From NCBI GenBank assembly GCA_964034945.1, contig OZ035964.1:6498895-6562894 (forward strand): DNA of 64,000 nucleotides, read 5' to 3'. The translations under genes were made by a program, and so were the position numbers. The stretch is from Chrysopilus asiliformis (taxonomy: Eukaryota > Arthropoda > Insecta > Diptera > Rhagionidae). Below, in pieces: positions 54,608 to 64,000 of the stretch; the stretch's first letter is position 1; every line of letters starts with the position of its first letter. The notes under the pieces were generated by a model. The model saw only the letters and a program-made list of their open reading frames with translations. It was not told the DNA's origin and did not search any database.

Positions 54608-54994
54608 AAGGTGCCTCTCCACATGAGAGTAAATACCGGCGAAAACATCTGGGTACCAGCTACTCGCAAATGGACACGTCTCTGAGAGACGCTCGCAGAA
54701 ACTCGCAAAAACTCGCGAGCTAGTTTCTGCGAGCTGTCAAAAGTGATTCTACTGTCTAGTCGACACGCACCCACTGAACTCTCGGGGAGTTGCCCGACAG
54801 ATACGAACGGCGTTTGAATTTCGCTAGTAGCTCTCGAGAACTCGGCAAAGCAAGATGTCAAAAAAATCAAGATATTGGTCTTGGAAAGAGAAAAATCGCC
54901 GAAATTTACTCTCAAATGGACAACCTCCTGCGAGTAACTCTCGAGAGTTTTTGAGAGTTACTCGCGTATTTACTCTCATGTGGAGCGGCACCTT
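54608..54994. mobile_element. MITE D, copy 2, intact, TA target duplication
   Basis: Ends AAGGTGCCTCTCCACATGAG and CTCATGTGGAGCGGCACCTT, with 'agagtaaatac' continuing the symmetry (about 30 bp). TA is on both sides (54606-54607, 54995-54996). The interior has 'ctcgcgagctagtttctgcg', 'agctgtcaaaagtgattcta' and the short palindrome 'actctcgagagttt'. TA duplications suggest Tc1/mariner-type mobilisation, though the ends are not a family I can name. Confidence 0.85.
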
Positions 54995-55384
54995 TAGGGC
55001 AATTAACTCCGTGAGAAATTATTATTTTCTAGAAGGGGGAAACAATTTTTTTTTGTGATTTGTGTCTTAATTGGAACATATTTCGTCGGCTGAGAATTTA
55101 AATTTCGTATGTAACTTTCGTTGGTTTTGAGTGAATTGAGTTTAAAGTATCATAACTCTTTTTCCAGCGGACCAATTTTTTATAAATTTAAATCGAATAC
55201 AGAATTAGCATTTGTCTTTAGAGAAATTAAAAATGAATTGCACCAAATTTAAAAGCAGCTTTGAAAAACTCAGAAACTTATCCCAATTCAAAACTGGAAA
55301 AAAACTACATACGACACTTAAATTCTCAGGCGACGATTTGTCAGATGTAGAAAAAAGTTATGTAGAATTTTATTCTTAGCACAT

Positions 55385-56720
55385 TTATTTTTGAATCGAA
55401 TCCTTACAGTATTATAACCGTATCGCATTAACGATTACTTTTGCGATTGAGGCTACGATTGTCCTTTTCGACCAATGAGAGCACAGCTGGCTACGATTGC
55501 CAGTTTAGATTTGAGTCTAATTGGTCGAAAAAGCCAATCGTAGCCCCAATCGCAAAAGTAATCGTTAGAGTGATACGGCTATTAGTCGAAACACCAGCAG
55601 TAGGAGCAGAAGATGAGTGAAGGGGAATGGGGGGAGGAAAGATTGACTTCCGATGCCTTATTCTACAGATTCCAATGAAAAACTCAGAATTGAAAAAATA
55701 ATTTTACGTATTTATGCTGGTAGAAAATGGCAAAATTAATTGCAATTTTATATTTTGTGATAATTTCCCAACATTTTGTAGTAAATTTTTTTTCAAAATT
55801 TCATTTTGTAAAATTTTGAAATTTTTGAAAAAAAAAAAATCTCAAGAAAATTTCAAGTCTCGAGAAAATTTCTTTTTTAAAAAAAAGTTCTACAGTTTTC
55901 GGAAAAATAAAAAACACACATTCTTTAGAATCCTTTAAGCTATCAAAAACCGTTTACCGTAAGTCGATAGGCCAAAAATTACGAGTGTGACAAAGGATTA
56001 TTCAAATGTTAAATCCTTAAAAATTGAATCCTTTTTTCTCGGAAACGGCTGAAAGGATTTTTATGAAATTTGGAATCTTAAAGTTTTCGGGGACGAGGAA
56101 TCGATATCCGGTGTTCTTTTTGCAGAAAAAAGGATTTTTAAAGGACCTCGTCCTTGTACCACCCAATCCCCACCGCCCTCCTCAAAAAGGACACCGGATA
56201 TCGATTCTCCGTCCCCGATAACCTTTAAATTCTGAATTTCAGCCCGATCGGAGGACTTGAATTTTTCGTCCTTAAAAAAAGTGAAGGGGTCCCCCTTGCG
56301 ATTTTTTCAATTTTTTGACACGTCTTCGATTTCGCTGAAATGTGGCATAGGAGTGGTTTTCGGGCCCCTGATTAAGAATCCGTTGTCCGTTTTTCGATAT
56401 CACCAATGGTTTGGGCGGTGCAGGGGTAGGGGGTCCCCCTTGCGATTTTTTTCAATTTTTTGACACGTCTCCGATTTCGCTGAAATTTGGCATAGGGGAG
56501 TTTTTGGGGCCTCTGATTAAGAATCCATTGTCCGTTTACCGATATCACTAATGGTTTTAGCGGCGCAGAGGGCGGAGATGTCTCACGAAAAATGGAATTT
56601 TTACTTGCTATTTACTGGAAACGCAACTGTGCAAAATTCTAATCTCTGGCTGAATTCGTTCAAAAGTTATGGTGTTCAAGGACGGGCAGAATGACATACG
56701 GACGGACATGCGGAAATCAA
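55385..56720 (+). mobile_element. J-family element, copy 3, with inserted MITE
   Basis: Same order as copy 2, with 'gaatccttacagtatta' split from 'ttagtcgaaacaccagcagt' by the 167-bp MITE at 55415. It ends 'gttatggtgttcaaggacgg' and 'gacatacggacggacatgcg', so the GAC tract here is only about 25 bases where copy 2 has 235. Confidence 0.75.
55415..55581. mobile_element. MITE B-related, 167 bp, TTA duplication with known empty site
   Basis: Ends TAACCGTATCGCATTAACGA and TCGTTAGAGTGATACGGCTA are inverted. TTA lies at 55412-55414 and 55582-55584. J copy 2 at 51575-51590 reads CAGTATTAGTC with a single TTA and no insert. The inner 'taacgattacttttgcgatt' and 'cgaccaatgaga' resemble MITE B, so the two are probably sister families. 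Confidence 0.9.
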
Positions 56721-58350
56721 AATCTTTTGTTATCCTCAATACCCTGGTATAGTAAATTTTGGTGTCCGACGATTGGTGCGTTGCGTTACACAAGGCATAC
56801 TAAATATAATATACTACTATATGATACATCATATAGAGTACAAACACCGTATCGAAACCGGGTCTTTGCGAATATTATGTGTGGACCAAAGACATTAGAT
56901 TAATAGATTGGCAAAGTGATGCAAACTCGCGGCCAAATATCCGTGCCGCCATCGACTCCGAATAAAACAATGAGGATATTCGCGAAAGCCTTGCTTTGTG
57001 TTATAAAAATGGGTTTAAGGTGTTTCAACTCCATGGCAAAATTCAACTCAGTAAAAAATGCTAAACGTTTGTTCTCAAGCCAGCAAAAAAAAATTAAAAT
57101 ACGAGCGAAAGATGTAGCTTTACCTTCCGATCATGATAAAGTTTGGTTCTGAGAATCCTAGAAGCAAGCCTCCCCCGCCTACGGTCCTGGAAAAGAAATC
57201 CTGGAAAAAAAAACACAGAAATGTGTTGTCGTTATAACCGTTATGTGCATTATGACCGTTGTCGTTATAAGCGGTTTTCAGTGTATGACGCACCTTTAAC
57301 CTTTCTTGTACTGACTGTAGGTAGATGGGAACTGGAAAAGAAAACGTAGTTATCTGAATATCTCAATACATAACGGGAGAGTGAAGAAACGCATCCGAGA
57401 ATAATAACAACGGCCAGTGACAAACATCGTACATTAATTATCAATGTTGCTCGGGGTATTAAAGGTAAAAAAAAAATCACAACAAAAACAACAGTAGTCC
57501 CTGAAAGCGATTGATCCGTCCATCATGCATCAGAGTAAGAAAGCATTTTTGCCGCCTCTGTCCGCCCGTATCCGCTCTAAATTGGGCTGTGATTCGTTTC
57601 TCGTCCACTAGGCATACATTAATGTCAGAATAATATATTTTTAAATTCAATCATTAAAATGACTTTGAATTATTTTTTTTTTGCTCCCCGTCCATTTTGC
57701 TGCGAGCCTAGAAGGCAAGGATGACTCTAACCATTATCTGTGTCCCTATATTGACCTGGAGTGGTATGGCAGTGGCGTGGCCAACTTCAGTATTGATTTT
57801 CTTGATTTTCTGTTCACATCCTAAAAAGTATAATCCTATTTTGGTCTCATTTTTAAATCATCGGGCCTCATTGAATTTATTAATAACATTAAAACCGATA
57901 CCAATAACTAAAATGGAAACTAAAAACAAAAAAAAACTGAGTAAATAAAGGAAAGTAAAAACATAACGGAAAGAGGCACAAGAGATTATAAAATGGACAC
58001 TAAATAAATAAATTTGCAACTATGTTGTGTGAATAGAATGGACTTCTATTATCCAGTGGCGTGCGGGTTTTTTTTTTTTGGTTTTTTAGAATTTTGTTTT
58101 TTTTTCTTTAGTTTTTTTTTCGAAAAACCGTTTATTGTAATTTTGTGCTCTTATCTCGCTTTTGTTTCTACATTTTTATAAAATTAAAGCAACAATTTTC
58201 TATTTTTTTTCTTATAGTGTCAGCCAGAGCTTAGGTAGAGACCCTTTAATCTCGATGCCCAACACAGGATTTATTTTATATTTTTTCAGTCTTCGAATAA
58301 ACGCGTATATCCTTGCCTTTACGACATCCTTATGGACTTTTTGACTTCAG
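56721..58350. other. Unassigned non-coding DNA
   Basis: 56820-56840 ('acatcatatagagtacaaac') resembles an O/K boundary phrase. A 'cagccagagcttagg' phrase at 58214 recurs near 3208. No domain-bearing frame. Confidence 0.45.
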
Positions 58351-58354
58351 AAAT

Positions 58355-58710
58355 GCGTTCAGCCACCCCGAAAACCCTCAACGAAATTTTTTTCCCCTAA
58401 TAATCACGTTATCCTTACAGGGCCTTCCGTTATCGTCACAGACTTCTTGACCGGAGTTACCCGGCCCTTACACGCGTCTGTAGAGCTGACACAGTCGCTG
58501 ACACAGTCTCGTGTAAATGCACTGACTGCCAGTTCGCTAAATGTCTTCTAATTCGTTGTCAGTAATTTGACATTTGGAGTCTGTGCTACTGAGAGACTTT
58601 ACAGTCGCGTGTAAGGGCCGGGTTAGAATCGGATTCAGTGACTCCGAAATTCCTCAGGTGAGATTTTTTTCTCCGGACACTTGATAATCACGTAATCCTT
58701 GACATGTTAG
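58355..58710 (-). mobile_element. S-family segment carrying MITE G
   Basis: 'tcacgttatccttacagggc' and 'cttccgttatcgtcacagac' on the left and 'ttttttctccggacacttga' on the right are reverse-complement relatives of 4125-4360. MITE G is inserted between them. Confidence 0.5.
58460..58622. mobile_element. MITE G, 163 bp, TTA target duplication
   Basis: Ends CCCGGCCCTTACACGCG and CGCGTGTAAGGGCCGGG are a perfect 17-bp inverted repeat. TTA stands at 58457-58459 and 58623-58625. The interior contains 'gctgacacagtc' twice. PIF/Harbinger-like by its duplication. Confidence 0.9.
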
Positions 58711-59394
58711 GTAGCAGAATAAATCCGATTGAACTCAAAAAAAAAAATAGCCGAGTCATAACCATGACGTGCGATTCCGAAATCCTTGAGGGGCGCAGAA
58801 TTTTGTTTAAAAAAAAAAACATCAAGTTGATATACAACCGTCTATTGTCACAAATATATTATGTTTCATATTTTGACATTTATTTTTGGCAAACAAACAT
58901 TGAAGAAAAACAACTATAACTACTAGGAATAGTTTCACATGTTTAGCATTCTATGTTATCAACCCTTCGGACATACAACCATCACCACCACCCTTAGAAA
59001 GCACAGAAAGCCAAATTTAATTAATTTTCTCTGGCACTGGGTGAGAAAACTCATTACCACATGTGCTGCAATACTAATTATTATCAGAATCAACCGCCCC
59101 CCCCCCCCCCCCCTGGCCACCTTTCTCTCGTATTCGTCGTCATACTCGTTTTCAGCGTCGTACTATGTTCTCCCACACTTGGTCAATTAAAGTCCTTGCA
59201 AAACTTCTTAAGATTATTCTCTAAGTAAGAAAAAGTCTTGGCGATAAGACATGGTAGGCCAGGGCCTCAATCAAAAGTAGGAAAGTCAACTGTTTTGTTA
59301 TAAAAAAAATTATCTCATGTGAACAGCATTTGAGTTTCTTATACAAAATCAACATACCTGTAAAATTTACACTCAAATCATAGAAAATAAATTA
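58711..59394. other. Unassigned DNA with poly-C run and T block
   Basis: Poly-C near 59096-59113; T block at 59315-59380 ('atgtgaacagcatttgagtt', 'tcttatacaaaatcaacata'). No gene. Confidence 0.5.
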
Positions 59395-59712
59395 TCCCAT
59401 ATATAAGAGACTGTTTGTCTGTTCGCTTAAAACTCAAGAACCACTGAACCGATTTGGAGGAAACTTTCAGGAGAGCTTTCTATTGTCAATGGATGGGTTT
59501 TAGAGCCCAAGGTCAACTCAAAATGCCTTTTCTTTCTTGCCAGTTTTCCCGATTTATGCATATTGCTTTTTGTTTTTCTGTCTTTTCGCCAATAACTTGA
59601 GAACTACTGAACCGAATTGCATGAAACTTTCAGGGGAGATTATTGGCATTAATAAGCATGTTTTAGGTAGGGTTTGGTCCGCGAAGGTATCAAGGGCGAA
59701 GCCGCCAGTTAG
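59395..59712 (+). mobile_element. M-family Helitron-like element, about 318 bp
   Basis: Starts TCCCATATATAAGAGACTG after an A and ends GCCGCCAGTTAG before a T. A small GGC-GAA-GCC hairpin lies a few bases before the end. The terminus TTAG departs from the canonical CTRR by one base. Two core modules, 'aagaaccactgaaccgattt' and 'gagaactactgaaccgaatt', each precede 'aaactttcagg'. Minus-strand fragments lie at 8250 and 46010. Confidence 0.6.
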
Positions 59713-59744
59713 TTTACATAAAAACGCCACAATTTTGTTTGCAA

Positions 59745-59890
59745 AACCTAAAATATCTCGATAACGGTAGAAGATAACGATTCACCGTAAAAGGCAAACA
59801 GAGAATTTTATTTGATTATTCTTTTGATCATTTTTTTTTTTTTCGAAAAACCGTTAGTTTCCGAGCAATTTGCTTTTTTTTCAGACCCCC
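59745..59890 (+). mobile_element. O-family 5' fragment
   Basis: 'aaatatctcgataacggtag', 'aagataacgattcaccgtaa' and 'cgaaaaaccgttagtttccg' match the start of O copy 3 (28000-28110). Confidence 0.55.
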
Positions 59891-59952
59891 AAAATTAACG
59901 TATATCGGTAAACGTTTCAGTGTAATCACGTTTACCGATATCCGTCGCATTC

Positions 59953-60390
59953 CATGGGTTCAGAGTTTCATGATTCCACGGTTCCAGTGTCCCAGGATTC
60001 TATGGTTCTAAGATTTCATGGTTCCAAGATTCTATGGTTCCAGTGTTCCAGGGTGCCAACATTTTATGGTTCCAAGATTCTATGGTTCCAAAATTCCATG
60101 GTTCCAAGATTCTGTGGTTCAAGGGTCCCAACATTTTATGGTTCCAAGATTCCATGGTTCCAAGATTATATGGTTCCAGTTTTCCAGGGTGCCAACATTT
60201 TATGGTTCCAAGATTCTATGGTTCCAAAATTCCATGGTTCCAAGATTTTGGTGCGGTTCCAGGGTCCCAGGCTTTCACCACAGTTCCATCAATGTGCTCT
60301 GGTAGTAGGTTTCCCGAGCTCAACGATGCCATGGTTCTTGGGTTCCCGAATTTCACGGTGCCAGCGTTCGGCGAATCCATGGTTCCAGGG
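59953..60390. repeat. 16-bp minisatellite (ATGGTTCCAAGATTCT)
   Basis: Regular to about 60260, then decaying. A longer pattern marked by 'ccaacattttatggttccaa' recurs at 60056, 60128 and 60192 (72 and 64 bp apart). The plus strand is open in all three frames (VPRFYGSKI, WFQDSM, GSKILWFQ), which is a property of the 16-base unit and not of a gene. Confidence 0.85.
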
Positions 60391-61620
60391 TAGGGCAGAA
60401 CGTGCCAGAGATCCAAGAAAAAATACTTTCCATACCAAAGTAAATTTTTTTGAAGTTACAATAATTTTGTTACTTTATTAATTTTTTGATTAGTGCCATA
60501 TAAATTGAAAATTTAATAACATTTGGCTCAGCAGGGTCTAAGATTTTTTTTGAATAACCCAAAAAAAAGTATTACTTTCAGTCCCATCCTACCCTAACAC
60601 CAAAGTCGAAGTTTGAAATTTCTGTTCAAACTCCAACTTTGCTAGTCATTTAAAAAAATATATAATAAAACATACCATATTTCGCGTCTTTGAATTCCAA
60701 CTGGTTTTTCGGTCAAAAATCAAAACACTTTTAAAAGCACATCTTTCACACCACTTTTACCTTTCCATCAAAAATTTCTCAAAATTTCCGGGGAAAATGC
60801 CGCCATTTTCCAGGTTTTTTTCTTCAAATTCCGGGTTAAAATCTCGATAGTAAAACGTCAGTTTGAAATGTAATGAAATAACGGCACAAAGCACGGCTTT
60901 ATTGGACATTGACCCAGGGGTATTCTTTATATGTGAGTAACATTAGCTAAAAGGACTAAAAACGCAACACGAAGAAGACGATAGCTGATAGCGGAATAAG
61001 ACCAAGGGTTATGCTAAGCATTGCACAAGTGGATAAGGATTTGATTACCGTGACGACAACAGCGTTGTCCTCCTCAAATGGGCCGACATGACATGAAGAA
61101 GAATAAGAAGAAGAACAGCGCATTTCCACACTGGAATAAAGAAAGGCTATGAGCCATCTATGCATGCATGGCAAGGCAAAGCAGCATGAATTACAACAGA
61201 ATACCACACATGGAAATGGGCCAGAGGGTGCGAGGGGCGGTAGCGAATTGGCCAGCATATGTTTTGTCACAAATGGGGAGGGAGAAGGGGTGGAACTCAT
61301 TAGGAAATCGATCGATCCGTTTGCTGCTTTTAATTGACCAAGTTTCTGCCACCATAATTACATTATTACATGTGTGACCACCAACCACCACTCCCTCAGC
61401 CCTTCCCCATCGACTCGTTGAAGCGAGCGAAAATTACTTTTCTAGTCTGTGGAATTTTCCTCGACAGACGAATGTTTTCTTCTTATTCTTCTTGTCTCGT
61501 TCATGCGGAAAAATATTAGGCGCCTATCATTGGCATTTTCCTCACCTCACACGTGTTCTCATCCAACGATTTTACGAAATTGAAATAATGAGAAAAGTGA
61601 CGAAAACTTTTAATTTAATT
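60391..61620. other. Unassigned non-coding DNA
   Basis: No element ends or domain-bearing frames found. The overlapping frames at 60956-61391 on both strands have no recognisable motif. Confidence 0.45.
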
Positions 61621-61626
61621 AAAAGC

Positions 61627-61825
61627 AGGGGTGCCGAAGCGACCTGTTGACGAGGTTGCGTTATAAGTAATGCAGTTATAACGCAACCAATAGTATAGCA
61701 AATAACGCAATGCAACTTTTGGTGCCATTCAAGACCGTGGATAAGCGTTAATGAATATTTCTTGGACCGGAAATTTACAATAGCGAAATATGCCACGATC
61801 CTATAGTAAATATTTCGCAGCCCTG
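61627..61825. mobile_element. Possible short hAT-like element
   Basis: CAGGGGTGCCGAA on the left and TTTCGCAGCCCTG on the right are imperfect inverted matches. 'aacgcaa' motifs recur inside. No 8-bp duplication is visible, so this stays tentative. Confidence 0.4.
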
Positions 61826-61842
61826 CTAGAATTTTTCGTGTG

Positions 61843-62093
61843 AAGGTGCCCACAGACGAGAAACGTTGTTTTCAATATTTTTGTCCACGTGGTTGTCAAC
61901 TTTTCCCATAGACGCTGCAACATGGTCGCTCACATCAGGTACCGCCTACCGAATATCCAATATTTTCAAAAGTTTTCGATCCACAGCTCAACCATGTTTT
62001 CAACGGGATACCAACACGCCCACAGACGTTCAACATCACAGACGTCCACAGACGTTCATGTTGAGAACGAGAATTCTCGTCTGTGGCGGCCTT
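61843..62093. mobile_element. MITE F, about 251 bp
   Basis: Ends AAGGTGCCCACAGACGAGAA and TTCTCGTCTGTGGCGGCCTT are near-perfect 20-bp inverted repeats. CACAGACGTTC recurs inside. The first eight bases are identical to the end of MITE D (AAGGTGCC), which hints at a shared transposase. The target duplication is unclear. Confidence 0.8.
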
Positions 62094-62164
62094 AAGGAAA
62101 GTATTGGCCAGCATATTTGATACACTTAATTTAGGAATTTCGGACACCGTCTCAACCACCCCAT

Positions 62165-62878
62165 TTTTCTGCCTAAAAAATACCCGGAATTAATTTTCCT
62201 GCTTTAAAAATATCTCAGAATTAATTTTCTTGCTTAGAAAAGTCCTCGGATTAATTTTTCTACCTAAAAAATACTTCAATATTAATTTTTCCGCTTAAAA
62301 ATACTTCAGAATTAATTTTTCTGCCTAAAAAATACCCGGAATTAATTTTCCTGTTTGAAAAAATACCCGAAATTAATTTCCCTGCCTAAAAAATATCTCA
62401 GAATTAATTTTTCTGCCTAAAAAAAATACCCGGAATCAATTTTCCTGCTTGAAAAAGGGCTCGGAATGAATTTTCCTGCTTGAAAAAGGGCTCGGAATGA
62501 ATTTTCCTGCTTAAGAAAGGGCTCGGAATTAATTTTTCTGTCTAAAAAATACCCAAAATTAATTTTCCGGCTTAAAAGAGTTTCGGAATTAATTTTTCCG
62601 GCTTAAAAAAGGGCTCGGATTATTTTCCTGCTTTAAAAAGGCTCAGAATTAATTTTCCTGCTTGAAAAAGGGCTCGGAATTAATTTTTTTGCCTGAAAAA
62701 TACCCGGAATTAATTTTCCTGCTTAGAAAAGTGCTCGAAATTAATTTTCCTGCTTAGAAAAGTCCTCGGATTAATTTTCCTACCTAAAAATTACTTCAAT
62801 ATTAATTTTTCTGCTTAAAAAAATACCCGGAAGCAATTTTCTTGCCTCGGAATTATTTTTTTGTGTAAAAAAAATACT
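62165..62878. repeat. Minisatellite of about 30 bp, about 23 units
   Basis: The unit is approximately CGGAATTAATTTTCCTGCTT plus AAAAAATACC. Two sub-variants alternate: one with AAAATACCCGG and one with AAAAGGGCTCGG. Units are diverged, suggesting an old array. Confidence 0.85.
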
Positions 62879-64000
62879 GAAATAAGAAAGGCTGTTTTAC
62901 GGAGACTTTTAATGGCCATGCGAAATTATTATACGATTTTCCGGAATTTCCTTGCAACTTAGACTTATTAAGATACCGTAATTGAGATATTTCACGATAG
63001 TCGCTTTCCTTTTGGATGCCAGCCATTATTAAAGAAACAGCGCTCGGGCTAACAAAGCGATGAAATATAGATTTTTCGTTCAACAATAGGTGTTTGACCG
63101 GTCCAGGGTAGATGGGCTAGAGACATGCCTGGCAAAGAGCACACGTTCGTCGTCCGTCCGTTCATTCATCTGTCTATCAGGACATGTGGGAAACTGGCTC
63201 AAGGTCATCGATTAAAGCACACAGTACGAGACTTCCTTGCAGCAGACCAAATACCATTCAAGGACATCCGAAAATAAAATGTAAAAAAAAAACAAAAAAA
63301 CGGACCGAAAGTTCAGACTTTTGCACACTCGGTCGGCCATAGAAAATGGATCTGAACCGAATGAAACATACGACGAAATTCAACACAACGAACGGGCAAG
63401 GGTGGTGAACAGCTGACTTGGATGGCACTCAATTGATCCCTCGTCGTCGACTTATATTTCCCCGCTAGCCGCTTTTAACACATTCCACACCCTACCTCCG
63501 CCACCACCCCTCGGCCACATGCCGCCATCAACCCTGACCAGCAGCAGCATTCCATATCTAGCCATCGCATTTCATGACTGTTTGCTTTTTGGGGATGGAT
63601 GGATGGATGGATGAAAAGTACCCCCCGACGACGCCACCATGACGACTCCAACCCCATCTATAGGTAAGTTGAAGACGATTCAAACTTTTGATCTTTTCCA
63701 GTAAGCTGCGAAAGGATGGCAACGGTGAGCAGTGACGTAGCGGGAAAAATGACCGGCAAACACCTCTGGAATGGGCACAGACGGACCATAAACACATGGA
63801 GACGGATGGACAGACGGACTGGCCGATAACGGGACAAACAGAACACTGAGAATTCTGGACTAGGGACGATAACAGTAAAGATAAGTGCCGTTTGGAAGGG
63901 CGTTTGGTGTTGCGTTGGTCGATGGCACATAGCCGATTTTGGTGGAGAAAGGATGCACGAAACCAAAACCCACAACCCCACAGGGGCAAATGTCCAAAGA
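62879..64000. other. Unassigned DNA, GC-richer toward the window end
   Basis: Holds a GGATGGATGGATGG run (63595-63613) and a decayed GACGGATGGACAGACGG tract (63778-63825). From about 63470 on, base composition is less AT-rich than the rest of the window, which might mean that a gene or CpG-richer segment begins beyond the edge. Frames here show no recognised domain. Confidence 0.4.

Noticed and set aside
59954..60481. WFQDSMVPKFHGSK-type protein of 175 codons
   Set aside because: All three frames of one strand are open because of the 16-bp minisatellite.
63558..63989. 143-codon minus-strand frame near the window end
   Set aside because: It contains a translated GGATGGAT run and a decayed GACGG tract; no domain. 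The region could still border a gene outside the window.

Overview
This is eukaryotic nuclear DNA with no intact gene that I can support. It is AT-rich, full of homopolymer runs and microsatellites, and made mostly of transposable-element (TE) fragments. The element types point to an arthropod, probably an insect: mini-me/Helentron-like elements with (TA)n and (GTCY)n tracts, 5'-truncated non-LTR retrotransposon 3' ends with GA-rich tails, and many short inverted-repeat elements (MITEs). Mini-me elements were described from Diptera, so a fly is plausible, but the species cannot be fixed from this sequence. The window looks like intergenic or long-intron DNA. The only protein-coding traces are three degraded retrotransposon C-termini near 3.3, 7.9 and 20.0 kb. 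The long open frames (up to about 870 codons) are artefacts of tandem octamers.

Layout. 0-13 kb: mini-me Helitron remnants, a pogo-like MITE, retrotransposon 3' ends, a foldback MITE at 8.6 kb and a minisatellite at 11.9-12.8 kb with a higher-order period near 244 bp. 13-31 kb: the densest TE region. It holds three copies of a family I call O (its internal array varies in period and length), a K-family copy at 25-26.7 kb carrying three inserted elements beside an uninterrupted copy at 23.4 kb, and a 2.3-kb hAT-like element (27638-29937) with elements nested three deep. 31-43 kb: GACA/GACGG-type arrays, a hAT element with a perfect 8-bp target duplication (35009-35933), and a 2.6-kb nearly pure octamer array at 39.3-41.9 kb. 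43-48 kb: sparse repeat fragments. 48.4-50.7 kb: a 2.3-kb composite octamer array. 51.5-56.7 kb: two J-family copies, one with an inserted MITE whose empty site is visible in the other. 57-64 kb: further MITEs, a Helitron-like remnant and two minisatellites.

Main point. At least five dispersed families (O, K, J, N and the mini-me Helitrons) carry a short GAC-based tract at a fixed place in the element. In some O copies that tract has grown into a satellite of the octamer CTGACAGA, 0.7 to 2.6 kb long with almost no divergence. The octamer is self-complementary at 6 of 8 positions, with an A.A (or T.T) mismatch every fourth base. This is the same kind of geometry as expandable CAG/CTG repeats and suggests why this permutation grows while plain (GACA)n next door stays short. 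Several insertions can be demonstrated inside the window from target duplications and from empty sites in paralogous copies. Family letters (A-T) are my own labels; homology was judged by eye.
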